This document shows positions 33,564 through 42,680 of a stretch of 64,000 nt of DNA, piece after piece. How positions within the stretch are numbered: the first letter of the stretch is position 1; every line of letters starts with the position of its first letter. Under the pieces are notes generated by a model, which was not told the DNA's origin, ran no database searches, and was given only the letters and a program-made list of their open reading frames with translations. Source of the DNA: Marinobacter daqiaonensis (lineage in GTDB: Bacteria > Pseudomonadota > Gammaproteobacteria > Pseudomonadales > Oleiphilaceae); contig NZ_FOYW01000002.1 in the NCBI RefSeq assembly GCF_900115285.1, positions 434,001 to 498,000 on the forward strand, in the 5' to 3' direction. The translations under genes and the position numbers were made by a program.

Positions 33564-35591
33564 TCAGACATGATACCTTGGAATTTCACGGCTCCAGGTG
33601 TTGCAGTAAACCCTTTTCTCTACTTCACCGGACTGCTCGTAAGCGTCGATATTGGCGTGCAGATGGAAAGCCTCAGGGCTGGCCGTCAACAGGGTTCTGG
33701 TGACCGTTCTTATGCCCCAGTCGTCGCGCCATAGGCTTCGCTCGGTAACAACTTCGGCCTGCGGAGAGGTGAAGTCATCGTCCACAGAGGAATAGGTCTC
33801 CACCACCCTGGCCTGAACGTTAAGGTCGATGGCCTCCAGGCGATAAGACCCGCTGTCATTGATCACTTCCAGAGTGGACGCGCTATTGGCGAGGTCCCGG
33901 TGCACCAGCCAGTTGTGATGCTCCTCCGTAAGACGGGTGATGGCCGGTGGTGGGGCGCATTCGGGTTGCCCGAAAGGCATCAATTGCCGGTCGGTCTCCT
34001 GAGGAAGACGTTCCGGAAGTTCCAGGCTGGAATTGCCGGTATGCACCTTGAGACGCACGGGCTCCGGCGGTGTCCAGGCCAGCGGCCAGTAGGACGTGGA
34101 AAGAGACAGGCGAAGCCGGTGACCTTTGGGAAAGGCGTGAGCGATACCGTTCATTTTCACCTGAACCCGGTAGCGCTTTCCAGGCTCCAGCCTCTGGGGG
34201 TGGTCGCTGCCTTCATGGTGATTGAGGTTAAGCAAGCCATAGGTTACCCGTGTTGCCTTGTCGTCCGGCGCGACGTCCGAGAGGCGCACGGCAATCATTG
34301 CCGTTGGTCGGTCGACAGAGACCTCAAGTTCGGCCGCGGGCAGCCCCATGATTTCCAGGTCCGACTCCAGCGGCATGCTCTGAAAAACCAGGGCGCCACC
34401 GTCTTCTTCCCGCTGGTCAAATGCCATATCCGGTCCGGCAGCGTAGGAGCACCACTTGCCGGCGAACAGGCCGAGAGTCAGGGGGGACTGAACGGTAAGC
34501 TCGAAATCACCGGGATTATCCTCGGGGGATTCGAGACGGTGATCACCCAGAGGATAACGCTGCGGACTCACCCGGTTACTGGGCCAGGTGTCTTCGGCAA
34601 CCCAGTGACCCGGACGCTCTTTGTAAGCGGGGGAGGGAGGTACACTTTCCTGCATCCATACTCTCAGCCTGGGCTCGTCCATGATGCCGGTCTCTTTATC
34701 CTTGAGCCAGTAATCCCACCAGCGCAGTGTTTCCTGCAGGAAGCCAATGGCCGGGCCGGGAACGCCCATGTGCGGGTACTTGTGGCTCCAGGGCCCGATC
34801 AGACCCTTGCGGGGCCCCTCGAGATTTTCCACCAGGCGGAAGACCGCGTTGGAGTAGCCATCAGCCCAGCCACTCACGGCGTAAACCGGACACTTGATGG
34901 CGCTGTAATCCTCATTCACCGATCCATGACGCCAGTAATCGTCCCGGCTCTGGTGCCGCAACCAGGTTTCAAGCCAGGGGCCATTTCCTTCAAGCCGCTC
35001 AAACCACATATCACGCCATTTCTCGCCCACCAGTTCCGGATCCGGCGGAATCGAGTTGTAGGCAAACATCACCGAGGCCCAGGAGATGTTGTCACCCAGA
35101 AGACACCCACCCATGTGGTGGACATCGTCGGCGTAGCGGTCATCGGTGGCACAGACAGCGACAACAGCCTTTAATTCCGGTGGCTGCATGGCGGCAATCT
35201 GGAGGCCATTGAAACCGCCCCAGGAGATCCCGATCATGCCCACATCGCCGGTACACCAGGGTTGTTCAGCCAGCCAGCGCAGGATTTCACAACCGTCGTC
35301 CAGTTCCTGCTGGAGGTATTCGTCCTCCAGCAGACCCTCGGATTCACCGCTGCCTCGAATATCCACCCGGACACAGGCGTAGCCATGGCCGGCAACATAG
35401 GGATGCATCATCTCATCCCGGGGAGCGGAGCCGAATCGCTTGCGGTATGGGATGTATTCCAGGATGGCGGGGACGGGTTTTCCGTTTTTTGGGCGCCAGA
35501 TACGTGCGGCCAGTCGGGTTCCGTCCGGCATCGGAATCCAGACATTGGCCTCTTCCATGATCTCCACCGGAAATTGCTCGACAATGTTCAT
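33564..35591 (-). CDS. CocE/NonD-family hydrolase (peptidase S15)
   Basis: Alpha/beta hydrolase of 675 aa in the X-prolyl dipeptidyl peptidase/cocaine esterase family. The N-terminal catalytic domain shows DIRGSGESEG, the nucleophile elbow GISWGGFNG (Ser about 144) and WSHKYPHMG around the expected His. The C-terminal jelly-roll domain (from about 370) includes KVHTGNSSLELP and GHRLRLSLSTSYWPLAW. Members hydrolyse esters or amides, including glutaryl-7-ACA and peptides. No signal peptide, so cytoplasmic. Its ATG overlaps the stop of the ATP-grasp gene by 4 bp, implying the two enzymes act on the same compound. Confidence 0.85.
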   Translation of the reverse strand: MNIVEQFPVEIMEEANVWIPMPDGTRLAARIWRPKNGKPVPAILEYIPYRKRFGSAPRDEMMHPYVAGHGYACVRVDIRGSGESEGLLEDEYLQQELDDGCEILRWLAEQPWCTGDVGMIGISWGGFNGLQIAAMQPPELKAVVAVCATDDRYADDVHHMGGCLLGDNISWASVMFAYNSIPPDPELVGEKWRDMWFERLEGNGPWLETWLRHQSRDDYWRHGSVNEDYSAIKCPVYAVSGWADGYSNAVFRLVENLEGPRKGLIGPWSHKYPHMGVPGPAIGFLQETLRWWDYWLKDKETGIMDEPRLRVWMQESVPPSPAYKERPGHWVAEDTWPSNRVSPQRYPLGDHRLESPEDNPGDFELTVQSPLTLGLFAGKWCSYAAGPDMAFDQREEDGGALVFQSMPLESDLEIMGLPAAELEVSVDRPTAMIAVRLSDVAPDDKATRVTYGLLNLNHHEGSDHPQRLEPGKRYRVQVKMNGIAHAFPKGHRLRLSLSTSYWPLAWTPPEPVRLKVHTGNSSLELPERLPQETDRQLMPFGQPECAPPPAITRLTEEHHNWLVHRDLANSASTLEVINDSGSYRLEAIDLNVQARVVETYSSVDDDFTSPQAEVVTERSLWRDDWGIRTVTRTLLTASPEAFHLHANIDAYEQSGEVEKRVYCNTWSREIPRYHV

Positions 35592-36898
35592 GACTGCTCG
35601 CTCTCCAGGGACTTGATTTTGAAGTTCAGGATTTCCTGAACCTTTTCGAACTTCTCTTCCAGCTCTTCGGGACTGTCGCCACCCAGAAACACCACCGCCA
35701 CTTCGTAACTGTAGGAATCCTGGAAGGGAATGTCACTCAGGCGCATGCCCTGTTTCGCCTCTAGCTTCACCATGGCGTCGGGATAGGTCTCTTCAAGACG
35801 CTCCATGTCACGGTCGTCGGGGACCCGCTCCAGAATGCCATCCTCGAAATAGCGGATCATGAACTTGGCGGCGTACTTGTGCTGGCCCTCACCATGAGGG
35901 AAATCCGGCTTCTGCCCCAGGGCAAGATCGAGTGGGACTTTCTGGTTGGTCGCGCCGTCCACCAGCAGGAAAAGGGGTGAGTGGGATTTGGAGATGCGGC
36001 AATTGATTTCCAGCAGAGAGAGGGTGTCTTCATCCGGATCCCAGAAAAACTCGATGTTGAAAGCACCGCCATCGTATTCCATGTGCCGCATGACCTTACG
36101 CGCCGCCTCGATCGTCCGGGCCTGAATCTCCCGGGGCAACCGGGAAGGGTATTGGTAACGACTGAAGGAAGAGCCGTGTTTACCGGTGCGCAGGGAATCG
36201 ATGATTCCAAAGATGTTTACCTGGCCGTCCCAGCAGTAGCCTTCCAGCGTACACTGGTGTTTCGCGGAGACGATTTCCTCGGCAATGCAGTGGTAGCCAT
36301 CCACGGCCGCAACATAGTCAGGCAGGTCGGCTTCCGCCATGAACTCGTTAAATGGCTCGGCGAGTTTATCGATGTGTTCACGGATGGTCTCGATAGCCTG
36401 TTGGAGCGGTTCGGGCCCGTCGATGTAGAAGCCCAGAAAGGATGAGTGGGATTTCACCGGCTTGAGCCAGAAGGGGTATTCGATTCTGACATCGGCCAAT
36501 GGATTATCGGAGAATGGATCGATGGGCTGAAATTCCGGCACCATCTCCGGCACCACTTTTTTCTGCTCAAGCCGGCTGTAGAACTTGTGCTCACAGCGGG
36601 CAACCGATTCGATGCTGGGACCAGGCAGGTTGTGGTCCTTCTGCAGCAGAGGCACCAGCGCGCTGGTGGGAAAATCCCAGTAGCCGAGTATGCCATCCAC
36701 TGAACCATCGAATTCATCGAATATTTCCCGGGCTCGGCGCCGCAGATCGTTGAGTGGTGGAAAGCGGAAGTCTTCCGGGTAGACCACTTCCGAAGAGTCG
36801 AACAGCTCGAGAAAGCGATAACGTTTCTGATCCGAATTGAGTTCCTCGAGCAACTTCTGATTGAAGGGTTCCAGCCCTACGACAAAAACGTTTTTCAT
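35588..36898 (-). CDS. ATP-grasp ligase
   Basis: Predicted ATP-dependent carboxylate ligase of 436 aa. A pre-ATP-grasp Rossmann-like domain (about 1-95) is followed by the ATP-grasp fold: PFWLKPVKSHSS (ATP-binding Lys), YCWDGQVNIFGIID, GGAFNIEFFWD and LSLLEINCRISKSHSPLF, the last providing the metal-binding Glu and Asn. Such enzymes join a carboxylate to an amine through an acyl phosphate, as in peptide or amino-acid ligases. The partner gene, overlapping by 4 bp, is an S15 hydrolase. A small-molecule amide that is made and later cleaved is an inference from the pairing; no substrate can be named. Confidence 0.82.
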   Translation of the reverse strand: MKNVFVVGLEPFNQKLLEELNSDQKRYRFLELFDSSEVVYPEDFRFPPLNDLRRRAREIFDEFDGSVDGILGYWDFPTSALVPLLQKDHNLPGPSIESVARCEHKFYSRLEQKKVVPEMVPEFQPIDPFSDNPLADVRIEYPFWLKPVKSHSSFLGFYIDGPEPLQQAIETIREHIDKLAEPFNEFMAEADLPDYVAAVDGYHCIAEEIVSAKHQCTLEGYCWDGQVNIFGIIDSLRTGKHGSSFSRYQYPSRLPREIQARTIEAARKVMRHMEYDGGAFNIEFFWDPDEDTLSLLEINCRISKSHSPLFLLVDGATNQKVPLDLALGQKPDFPHGEGQHKYAAKFMIRYFEDGILERVPDDRDMERLEETYPDAMVKLEAKQGMRLSDIPFQDSYSYEVAVVFLGGDSPEELEEKFEKVQEILNFKIKSLESEQS

Positions 36899-37437
36899 GA
36901 CAATGCTCCCCTAGGCCAGATTGGCTGGTGCCGGGCGCAGACACTTCCATGCACCTTTCTTACTTCCATGGTGATGGCAGAGGATGATTTCAAACAGATG
37001 GGGTTGAGCCCATCTGGCGGGGGGAGAATCAGATAAACTGTCCGTTGCCCAGCATTCAGTGACTTGCGGCGCCGGGGTGAATGCAGTGACTTTCAGGAAA
37101 TCAGAGACTTAAAGGATCTGTATCGCTGGCGGTAAGCAGGTGGGAAACCCCTCGATTCGCGACTGAAGTGATGGAACCAATTTCTGGATGTCTTGGGCCA
37201 AGGGCTGGGCGACGCCGTGTTCGAGGGGGGGACAAAATGATGGTACCCCCGGCAGGTTCCACACTAATGTCCCAGTTAGTCTCAGAATGTCCCATCTGGT
37301 AACTAACCAACTGTTTTTAAATTAAATTAATTGTGCGCTTTGATTTTAATGGTATCGTTGAGTAACAGGTATGCCCATCTAACGACAGGTGTTTTGGGGG
37401 GTAGGATGGTGGGTAGATTGAAAAGTGGAGCTAGACG
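36899..37437. other. Intergenic junction of core genome and island
   Basis: No gene recognised. It separates the ATP-grasp gene from the divergently transcribed integrase. AATGTCCCA occurs twice, 20 bp apart (37266-37274 and 37286-37294), a pattern seen at transposon ends, and an AT-rich stretch (37310-37350) precedes the integrase. I see no tRNA gene that could serve as an attachment site. Confidence 0.4.
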
Positions 37438-38793
37438 ATGCCAAAAAAAGTGCCCGAAATGAGCCCCGCTCAAGTTCGCAACCTCCGCCATGGGGTGGTG
37501 AAAAAGGACAGTAAAATGCGAAAAGCCGGAGAGCCTTGTGTTGCTTATCACAGGGTGGGTGGGGTAGACGGTCTGGTATTGCAATGTCGCCCGCCAGCGG
37601 CTGGACAGGAAATCGGCTCTCGCTCTTGGCTTCTGGTCACGACGGTGGGCCTACGTCGTCGCGAGATTGGCCTGGGAGGCTATCCCGATGTGAGCCTAGG
37701 GGAGGCGCGAGAGCAGGCCCGCCAGAGAAAGGAGGAAATCCGTAATGGCGTAGATCCTGTTGAACAGAATCAAGAGCGAAAGGCCAGAGACCGTGAGCGT
37801 CAGCGGAAACAAGTCACCTTCGGAGAGCTCGCGGAGGAATATTACAAGATTAAAGAGGTGACTTTTCGCGGCAAGAACCCGCAGCGGCAGCGAAACAGAT
37901 TAAGGAACGCTATTGATCGATGCGTGTTGGAGATCGGTGATGTCCAAATTGGCGACCTGACTGTTGAGGATGTCGTGCGCGTGCTTAGCCCTATCTGGAC
38001 TACTCAAACTCCAACCGCAACAAGAGTCCGCCAAACCATTGCCCAAATATGGAATCTGGCGGAGTCTCGGAAACTCGTATTCGGGAAGAACCCGGCAGAT
38101 TGGGATAGAAGCCTTGATGGCTGGCTAGCGCCGGCAAAGCGTATCCACCACACGAGGCACAAGCCTGCGATGCGGCATCATGACTTGCCCGAGTTTATGA
38201 AATTCCTGCTGGAGCGAGACACGACGCCCGCCCGCGCATTGGAGTTTCAAATACTGACTATCGCCAGACCGACAGAGGTTCAGTTTGCTGAATGGCCGGA
38301 AATCAATCTCGACGAGGGAACTTGGACGATTCCAGGCTCGAAAATGAAGAACAGGAACCCGAATGAGCTCCACGTGGTGCCTTTGGTGCCACGGGCAATA
38401 GAAATCCTACGGAGCATGCCTCAGTCGGGCCGTTACGTATTTCCGGGTTATAAAGGAAAAGAGCAGATTAGCGAGAACGCGTTGAACAACACGGTGAAGG
38501 CAATTCATCAAGAGTCTCTGAAGTCTGACGGCAAAGGATTTATGGACCCTCGGTATAACAAGATCGCGTGCGCCCATGGGATGAGAAGCTGCTTCAAAAA
38601 TTTCGCTGCAGCTAGGACAGATTTTGATGATGTGGTCTCCGAGCTCAGTTTGGCGCACCTGGACAGCGATGAGACCCGCGCAGCTTATCTGAGCGAGCAG
38701 ATCTTGGATCGTCGCTTGCAACTGCTCAACGCCTACGCCAGGTATGCATACACAGGAAAGTTGCCACGGAAACGCCAGCGCAAGGATTTTTGA
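37438..38793 (+). CDS. P4-type tyrosine integrase
   Basis: Site-specific recombinase of 451 aa. An N-terminal arm-binding domain of the DUF4102 type (to about 100, LVTTVGLRRREIGLGGYPDVSLGEAREQA), a SAM-like core-binding domain (about 125-220) and the catalytic domain with Arg277 (TIARPTEVQFAEW), His380-x-x-Arg383 (AHGMRSC), His407 (LAHLDSDE) and the nucleophile Tyr417 (RAAYLSE). All catalytic residues are present. It marks the left side of the island, and an AlpA-like gene follows, as in P4-like islands. There is no recognisable attachment site. Confidence 0.92.
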   Translation: MPKKVPEMSPAQVRNLRHGVVKKDSKMRKAGEPCVAYHRVGGVDGLVLQCRPPAAGQEIGSRSWLLVTTVGLRRREIGLGGYPDVSLGEAREQARQRKEEIRNGVDPVEQNQERKARDRERQRKQVTFGELAEEYYKIKEVTFRGKNPQRQRNRLRNAIDRCVLEIGDVQIGDLTVEDVVRVLSPIWTTQTPTATRVRQTIAQIWNLAESRKLVFGKNPADWDRSLDGWLAPAKRIHHTRHKPAMRHHDLPEFMKFLLERDTTPARALEFQILTIARPTEVQFAEWPEINLDEGTWTIPGSKMKNRNPNELHVVPLVPRAIEILRSMPQSGRYVFPGYKGKEQISENALNNTVKAIHQESLKSDGKGFMDPRYNKIACAHGMRSCFKNFAAARTDFDDVVSELSLAHLDSDETRAAYLSEQILDRRLQLLNAYARYAYTGKLPRKRQRKDF

Positions 38794-38855
38794 TCAGAAA
38801 TTCGGAGTTTCTGCAGTTTTCTGGCAATTACACGCGCCAACCAGCCCTTGTTACC

Positions 38856-38882
38856 GATTAACTTATTGGGTACCAGTTAATC
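38856..38882. promoter_or_regulatory. Inverted repeat upstream of the AlpA-like gene
   Basis: GATTAACT (38856-38863) and AGTTAATC (38875-38882) form a perfect 8-bp inverted repeat with an 11-bp spacer, 18 bp before the start codon. Likely an operator for AlpA-like autoregulation or an excisionase-binding site. Confidence 0.5.
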
Positions 38883-38899
38883 GCAACGAGGTACATGAA

Positions 38900-39067
38900 A
38901 TGTTTTACAGCATCAAAGAGGTCAGCGAACGTTACGGGGTTGCTCCTAAGTCCATTTGGCGTTGGATTCGCGAAGGGCGTTTTCCGAAACCGCTCAAACT
39001 TTCACCTAAAACCGCTCGTTGGCGCGAAGCTGACCTGCAAGCCTATGAGGAGGGCCTTGAAAAGTAG
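38900..39067 (+). CDS. AlpA-like excisionase/regulator
   Basis: Small DNA-binding protein of 55 aa. The MerR-like helix-turn-helix is evident (YSIKEVSERYGVAPKSIWRWI, then the PKPLKLSPKTARWREADLQAYEEG wing), matching the AlpA/Xis family that directs excision of P4-like elements or activates the integrase gene. A GAGG site lies before the ATG at 38900; the frame is open further upstream but overlaps the integrase and lacks a ribosome site. Directly downstream of the integrase on the same strand. Confidence 0.85.
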   Translation: MFYSIKEVSERYGVAPKSIWRWIREGRFPKPLKLSPKTARWREADLQAYEEGLEK

Positions 39068-39094
39068 CGGTCTGAAAACCCTTACTGTTCCAAA

Positions 39095-39144
39095 CATTGC
39101 TGTGTGGCGGGTTCTTTTCGTTTCGAACCCGCGGCACAGCAATG
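39095..39144. terminator. Large stem-loop after the AlpA-like gene
   Basis: A 20-bp stem with two mismatches: CATTGCTGTG...GGGTTC (39095-39114) against GAACCC...CACAGCAATG (39125-39144), loop of ten bases, followed by CTTTTG. Located 28 bp after the stop codon. Probably ends integrase/alpA transcription. Confidence 0.6.
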
Positions 39145-39485
39145 CTTTTGTCATTGCATCATGGTTCTTCCGGTATCCGCCGGCACCGCTCTATCGGGCA
39201 GCATGGCAAAGTTAGAGAGACGTTCGTGTGGTGGTTGGTGATCCGTCGTTGAATGCGGTCTCGATGGGGAGGGCTGGGTCAATTCGGAGTGAGGGCTCCG
39301 AGATCGGTTTCGGCATTGATCTCTTTTACGAAATCGGCGGCCCTGGCTTTGAGTTATGCTTGCTGCAATTGCGTCTCCAAGATCCTATCCCTTGAGAATG
39401 ATACCCAGCCGTGGGCAGTCACTCAATTTGGATTATGGCCTTGCGGAAAATGGCAGTGACGATCTTAATAGCTGTCATAGGAAAA
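39145..39485. other. Gene-free stretch
   Basis: No supportable gene or RNA between the AlpA-like terminator and the 3' end of the J-domain gene. Short frames here lack ribosome sites and recognisable domains. Confidence 0.35.
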
Positions 39486-40091
39486 TTATCCCTCTTTTTC
39501 AACATCTTCAATAATTGGCCAAAATTCCTTAAATACCTCTTGCTTCATTATCTTTTCAAAGCTAGATCCCGCGACGCGGTCGGGGTGGTACATTCTTGAA
39601 AATTTAGCTTTAACCTTTCGGAATTTCAAATCGTTGGCTCCCTCATTGTCTTTCATCTTGCTCTCTGCCAGTTCCGCTCTCTTCCTCCATTTTTCTCTGG
39701 AATCGATAGCTTGTCTTAATTCCGTCCTTAACTCGGCAACGGACTCTTTTAAAAGGAGCATCTCTTTTCGATAGTCAATTGATATATTATCTTTGTTTTT
39801 TGGTGAGGAAGATTTCTCTTTTTTTGGTTTCGATTCATCAGGATTACGACGATTTTCTTTAGCGTGACGAGCTAGATAACTTAGGGCATCGCCTTCAGTG
39901 AAGTTTTTAACTTTAACGGCGTGCTTAATTAATTCTTGATTGATATATTGAATTTCATCATCGTCTATGGCTCTGCTGCTAGAGAGGAGTCTTCTGAGAA
40001 AGTTTATATATGCGGGCTTCATGTCAGCATTGATTAGATCAGATTTTATCAATGAAAGAGTCGAGCTAATAATGTGATTCTTGTGGACCAT
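39486..40091 (-). CDS. Protein with C-terminal J domain and central coiled coil
   Basis: AT-rich gene for a 201-aa protein. The N-terminal 85 residues are helical and unrecognised. A Lys/Ser/Pro-rich linker (about 88-105) leads into a coiled coil (about 108-150, LLLKESVAELRTELRQAID...). The C-terminal 45 residues resemble a J domain, with the invariant HPD tripeptide in SRMYHPDRVAGS; it would recruit a DnaK-type chaperone. The J domain being at the C-terminus is less common than at the N-terminus. Base composition unlike the core suggests recent transfer. Confidence 0.65.
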   Translation of the reverse strand: MVHKNHIISSTLSLIKSDLINADMKPAYINFLRRLLSSSRAIDDDEIQYINQELIKHAVKVKNFTEGDALSYLARHAKENRRNPDESKPKKEKSSSPKNKDNISIDYRKEMLLLKESVAELRTELRQAIDSREKWRKRAELAESKMKDNEGANDLKFRKVKAKFSRMYHPDRVAGSSFEKIMKQEVFKEFWPIIEDVEKEG

Positions 40092-40251
40092 TTTTTAAAT
40101 ATCTCTCCATTTCACGTCTAAAAATGACATTGTCGTAACCAGCGGTTACGGAATTAAGGAAAGCCGAAATGAAGCTGCCGCCCCCACCGTACTTACTCTG
40201 ATTTCTCGTAAGCTGCCAACAAGTCTCGCAGACTGGTCGACGTTTCGCCAT
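40066..40251 (-). CDS. Small hypothetical protein upstream of the J-domain gene
   Basis: Possible 61-aa protein beginning MAKRRPVCETCWQL, with one CxxC pair and a Gly-rich turn. Its 3' end overlaps the J-domain gene by 26 bp in another frame, which could couple the two. No strong ribosome site is visible, so it may be spurious. Confidence 0.35.
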   Translation of the reverse strand: MAKRRPVCETCWQLTRNQSKYGGGGSFISAFLNSVTAGYDNVIFRREMERYLKNGPQESHY

Positions 40252-40355
40252 ACCGGTTCAGCTCAGGTTCTAGCCGCTTAATATTTAATCAGTGATGCCC
40301 TCCGGATACACTCCCCCTTCCCCCCCATTGCGTTGGGCCGGGGGAGCCCAGGGTT

Positions 40356-40592
40356 CTATTTCGGAATCAGTCGGCCCACCAGATCTGAGAGTTCATCTTT
40401 GTAAGGGTGGGCATACCTCATCAACACCCGAACTCGAAGGGTATTGCGGATGATCACCGCACCCACTTTGATCAGCTTGATTCTCAGTGAGCTGGCGCTC
40501 ATGCGCTCGAACGGTGTCTTCCTCAGGTGGCTCTGCAGCCTTTGAACAAGGTGTTTCAGCCGCTTTCTTTCATCCCCTCTGAGTAATCCGAG
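40356..40592 (-). pseudogene. C-terminal remnant of an IS1380-like transposase
   Basis: A 78-codon open stretch without a start codon, ending in TAG at 40356. The translation contains SSLRIKLIKVGAVIIRNTLRVRVLM and a YAHPYKDELSDL tail, the pattern of IS1380-family transposase C-termini (terminal helices after the DDE core). An in-frame stop lies immediately upstream and no transposase core precedes it. Family assignment is from memory of the motif only. It differs from the IS1380-like fragment at 44540-45355. Confidence 0.5.
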
Positions 40593-40723
40593 CTAGGCTC
40601 GAATTAGAGCTTCTGCTATTCTTGCGTTACTTGCATGGAAGGCGTTGTTAATGGCATTATTAAACGGTTCTTTGCGCTATTCACTTAAACCACCAAAATT
40701 ACAAACAGAGCAGAAGAGTAATA

Positions 40724-41359
40724 ATGAGAATTTTTTATTTAATCCTTTTTGTTATCGCCGCTTCAGGATGCACGACCCACAAAAGTCCGCTCCAATCGAG
40801 TGATAAATTCGTTTTTGCTACCACTGATGAGAAAGCAATTTTTCAAGCGGCTTATGACGCCATGCTTGAAGGAAGCAAGGGATCACCAATCGTTGATATA
40901 AATGGTCCTATTAGAGGGTATATGTTGACGAGGAATTGGGCTTTAGATTATTGGACTTCTGTTATTAGGGTTTTTCCAGCGGAGGGCATGACAAGAAATG
41001 GAGAAACGATACGGGGCTATTATCCAGAGGTATCAGGAGAGGGAACGCTTATAATTCGAGGTCCGTCGATGGATGAAAGAATTTATGAAGCAGCGCTTCA
41101 GAATTTTGGCGAAGTCGGTAGCCGAGTTGATGTGGTTAGTATTGAACGAGGTGAGTATCGATTGGAAAGAGATGCCTTCCGACTTCATGAGAAGGCCTCT
41201 CTGCGAGACGGTGGAACGATAAATATTAAGAGTGTAGAATCTTCAGAGAAAAGTTCCGTAGAGGAAAGATTGAAGGAGCTTGATAGATTACGATCTAAAG
41301 ATTTGATAACAGACGATGAGTATGATAGAGCGAGAGATAAAGTTTTAGAAGATATCTAG
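40724..41359 (+). CDS. Lipoprotein with C-terminal SHOCT-like motif
   Basis: Lipoprotein of 211 aa with lipobox AASGC (Cys16). The middle domain (about 30-165) is not recognised; it contains strand-rich stretches such as GYMLTRNWALDYWTSVIRVFPA. The C-terminal 30 residues (SVEERLKELDRLRSKDLITDDEYDRARDKVL) match the SHOCT helical motif, usually an oligomerisation or interaction tail. GAAGAG precedes the ATG. AT-rich and isolated, so probably imported with the island. Confidence 0.7.
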   Translation: MRIFYLILFVIAASGCTTHKSPLQSSDKFVFATTDEKAIFQAAYDAMLEGSKGSPIVDINGPIRGYMLTRNWALDYWTSVIRVFPAEGMTRNGETIRGYYPEVSGEGTLIIRGPSMDERIYEAALQNFGEVGSRVDVVSIERGEYRLERDAFRLHEKASLRDGGTINIKSVESSEKSSVEERLKELDRLRSKDLITDDEYDRARDKVLEDI

Positions 41360-41617
41360 TGAACGGCCAGTGGGTTATTCTTAATTAAATGTAGCGAACT
41401 AGTTAAGGCTGTATTTAAGTTCGCATAATTTATTGCTTTTAGTATGAAATAATTGATTGGGCGGTATTATAATAGAAGATAGCCCATGATTTCTACGATT
41501 GGGTTGTGGCAGACATTTGATCCGGCATGAGCTGAGGCATTTCTTTCGCATCGATCTGCATTTACGTAGGCCCAAACTCCGATAGCCGCCAGCACAACAA
41601 GACCTATAGAGAAACTT

Positions 41618-41989
41618 TTAATCTTGGTTTTCATCGTGTTTCTTCAATAAATTCCAGGCTTGCTTGAACGCTTCTTGATAGGATATTTGGCGATTTTCTC
41701 GGCAAATCATAAGTGCAAACATGAATGGTTCTGCCAAAAGTGCTTGCTGATGTTCGCTATCTCCACCGGCTTTCCTTTTGGCCCTACTCTTTACTTCAGA
41801 GAGTAGAGACTTCGGAATAGTTTTCTCCTCTTCAAATAGAATTTCCTTAACATTACGCCCCAGTTCATTGTCTGAAATATTTGAGTGTGCCAGCTTAGCA
41901 ATTTTGGTATCCACCATTTCACAGCTTGAGCCCAGCGCAAATGAGCTGTACACGTAAAAAATTATACCGCAAAACCACTGGAACCCCAT
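41618..41989 (-). CDS. Small secreted hypothetical protein
   Basis: Protein of 123 aa. The ATG at 41989 begins a signal-peptide-like segment (MGFQWFCGIIFYVYSSFALG) followed by a Cys (GSSCE); the frame stays open upstream but that part looks non-coding. The mature part is helical and charged (KSLLSEVKSRAKRKAGG) with a second Cys (ALMICREN) that may pair with the first. No family recognised. Low GC. Confidence 0.5.
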   Translation of the reverse strand: MGFQWFCGIIFYVYSSFALGSSCEMVDTKIAKLAHSNISDNELGRNVKEILFEEEKTIPKSLLSEVKSRAKRKAGGDSEHQQALLAEPFMFALMICRENRQISYQEAFKQAWNLLKKHDENQD

Positions 41990-42194
41990 TTTGATTTTTT
42001 TCAGTTCATAGGTATGCAATGTCCGCACTGGTGAGCGCCCCCTTCGGTACAGTAGACTCCTGATTACGTTATACTGGAAGTTAACACTACAGTTATCGAT
42101 GGTAATCGTAAAGTTACTTTGAAGAGCTAAGGGTCGAGGCGCTTCAATAGGTTGCAATCGGCGGCTATGCGGCAATCGACGTTTGTTGGCGATT

Positions 42195-42437
42195 TCGGAT
42201 CTTAAGTGACTGGGGCCTGGTAAAGCTGAGCGCAGAGAACCGCCGGGACTTGCTAGGGATTCTGGAAGACCGCCACGCTAGTCGCTTCACCGACCCCACT
42301 AGCCAGATACCCATTGATAAGTTTTACGAAGTCATCGGTGACGCCACCCTGGCGGGTGCCATTCTGGACCGCCTGGTTCATAACGTCTACAAGATCAATC
42401 TCCGGGGAAATCCATGCGAAAACGGCGGGGAAATTGA
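42195..42437 (+). pseudogene. IS21-family IstB C-terminal remnant, frameshifted
   Basis: The translation reads LSAENRRDLLGILEDRHASR, then ITSQIPID-like TSQIPIDKFYEVIGDATLAGAILDRLVHNVYKINLRG, the well-known C-terminus of the IstB transposition helper ATPase. The N-terminal part with Walker A is missing. Near 42410 one extra A shifts the frame: restoring it gives SMRKRRGN and a stop at 42437, the normal ending. The following GGGTGGCAGCC and GGGTGGCAACC repeats (42494-42550) resemble IS21 right-end repeats. Confidence 0.75.
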
Positions 42438-42487
42438 TGGACACTGCAACTCCGGGGTAGCGAGAGAAACGCAGCGTCTTTACGCTC

Positions 42488-42560
42488 CGATGGGTGGCAG
42501 CCTTTTCCCGTCCGGGTGGCAGGCCTCACATGGAATGGGTGGCAACCTTCAGCGTTTTAC
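42488..42560. repeat. Repeats of an IS21-type right end
   Basis: GGGTGGCA occurs at least three times (near 42493, 42516 and 42538), with partly conserved flanks (CAGCCTTTTC, CAGGCC, CAACCTTC). IS21-family ends carry such repeated transposase-binding sites, and the IstB remnant lies just before. Confidence 0.5.
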
Positions 42561-42680
42561 GCAAAAAAGTGACAAGCTCTTCTAAAACGACTAGGTTAGC
42601 GCTGTGGGCGAGGATCAGAAAAGATTATTCCTCTTCGCTGATCGGTCTGCAAATTTTCAGCTATCACAGGAAGTCGTGGT

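Noticed and set aside
33401..33589. Short minus-strand frame after the S15 hydrolase gene with Pro/Ser/Gly-rich product.
   Set aside because: It overlaps the hydrolase end and the decayed transporter fragment and shows no domain or ribosome site.
37101..37310. Possible 69-codon gene upstream of the integrase.
   Set aside because: Composition follows the repeated AATGTCCCA words, there is no ribosome site, and no domain is visible; more likely a transposon end.
36899..37437. Searched for a tRNA gene as the integrase attachment site.
   Set aside because: No cloverleaf with a T-loop of the GTTCRANNC type and matching acceptor stem could be found.
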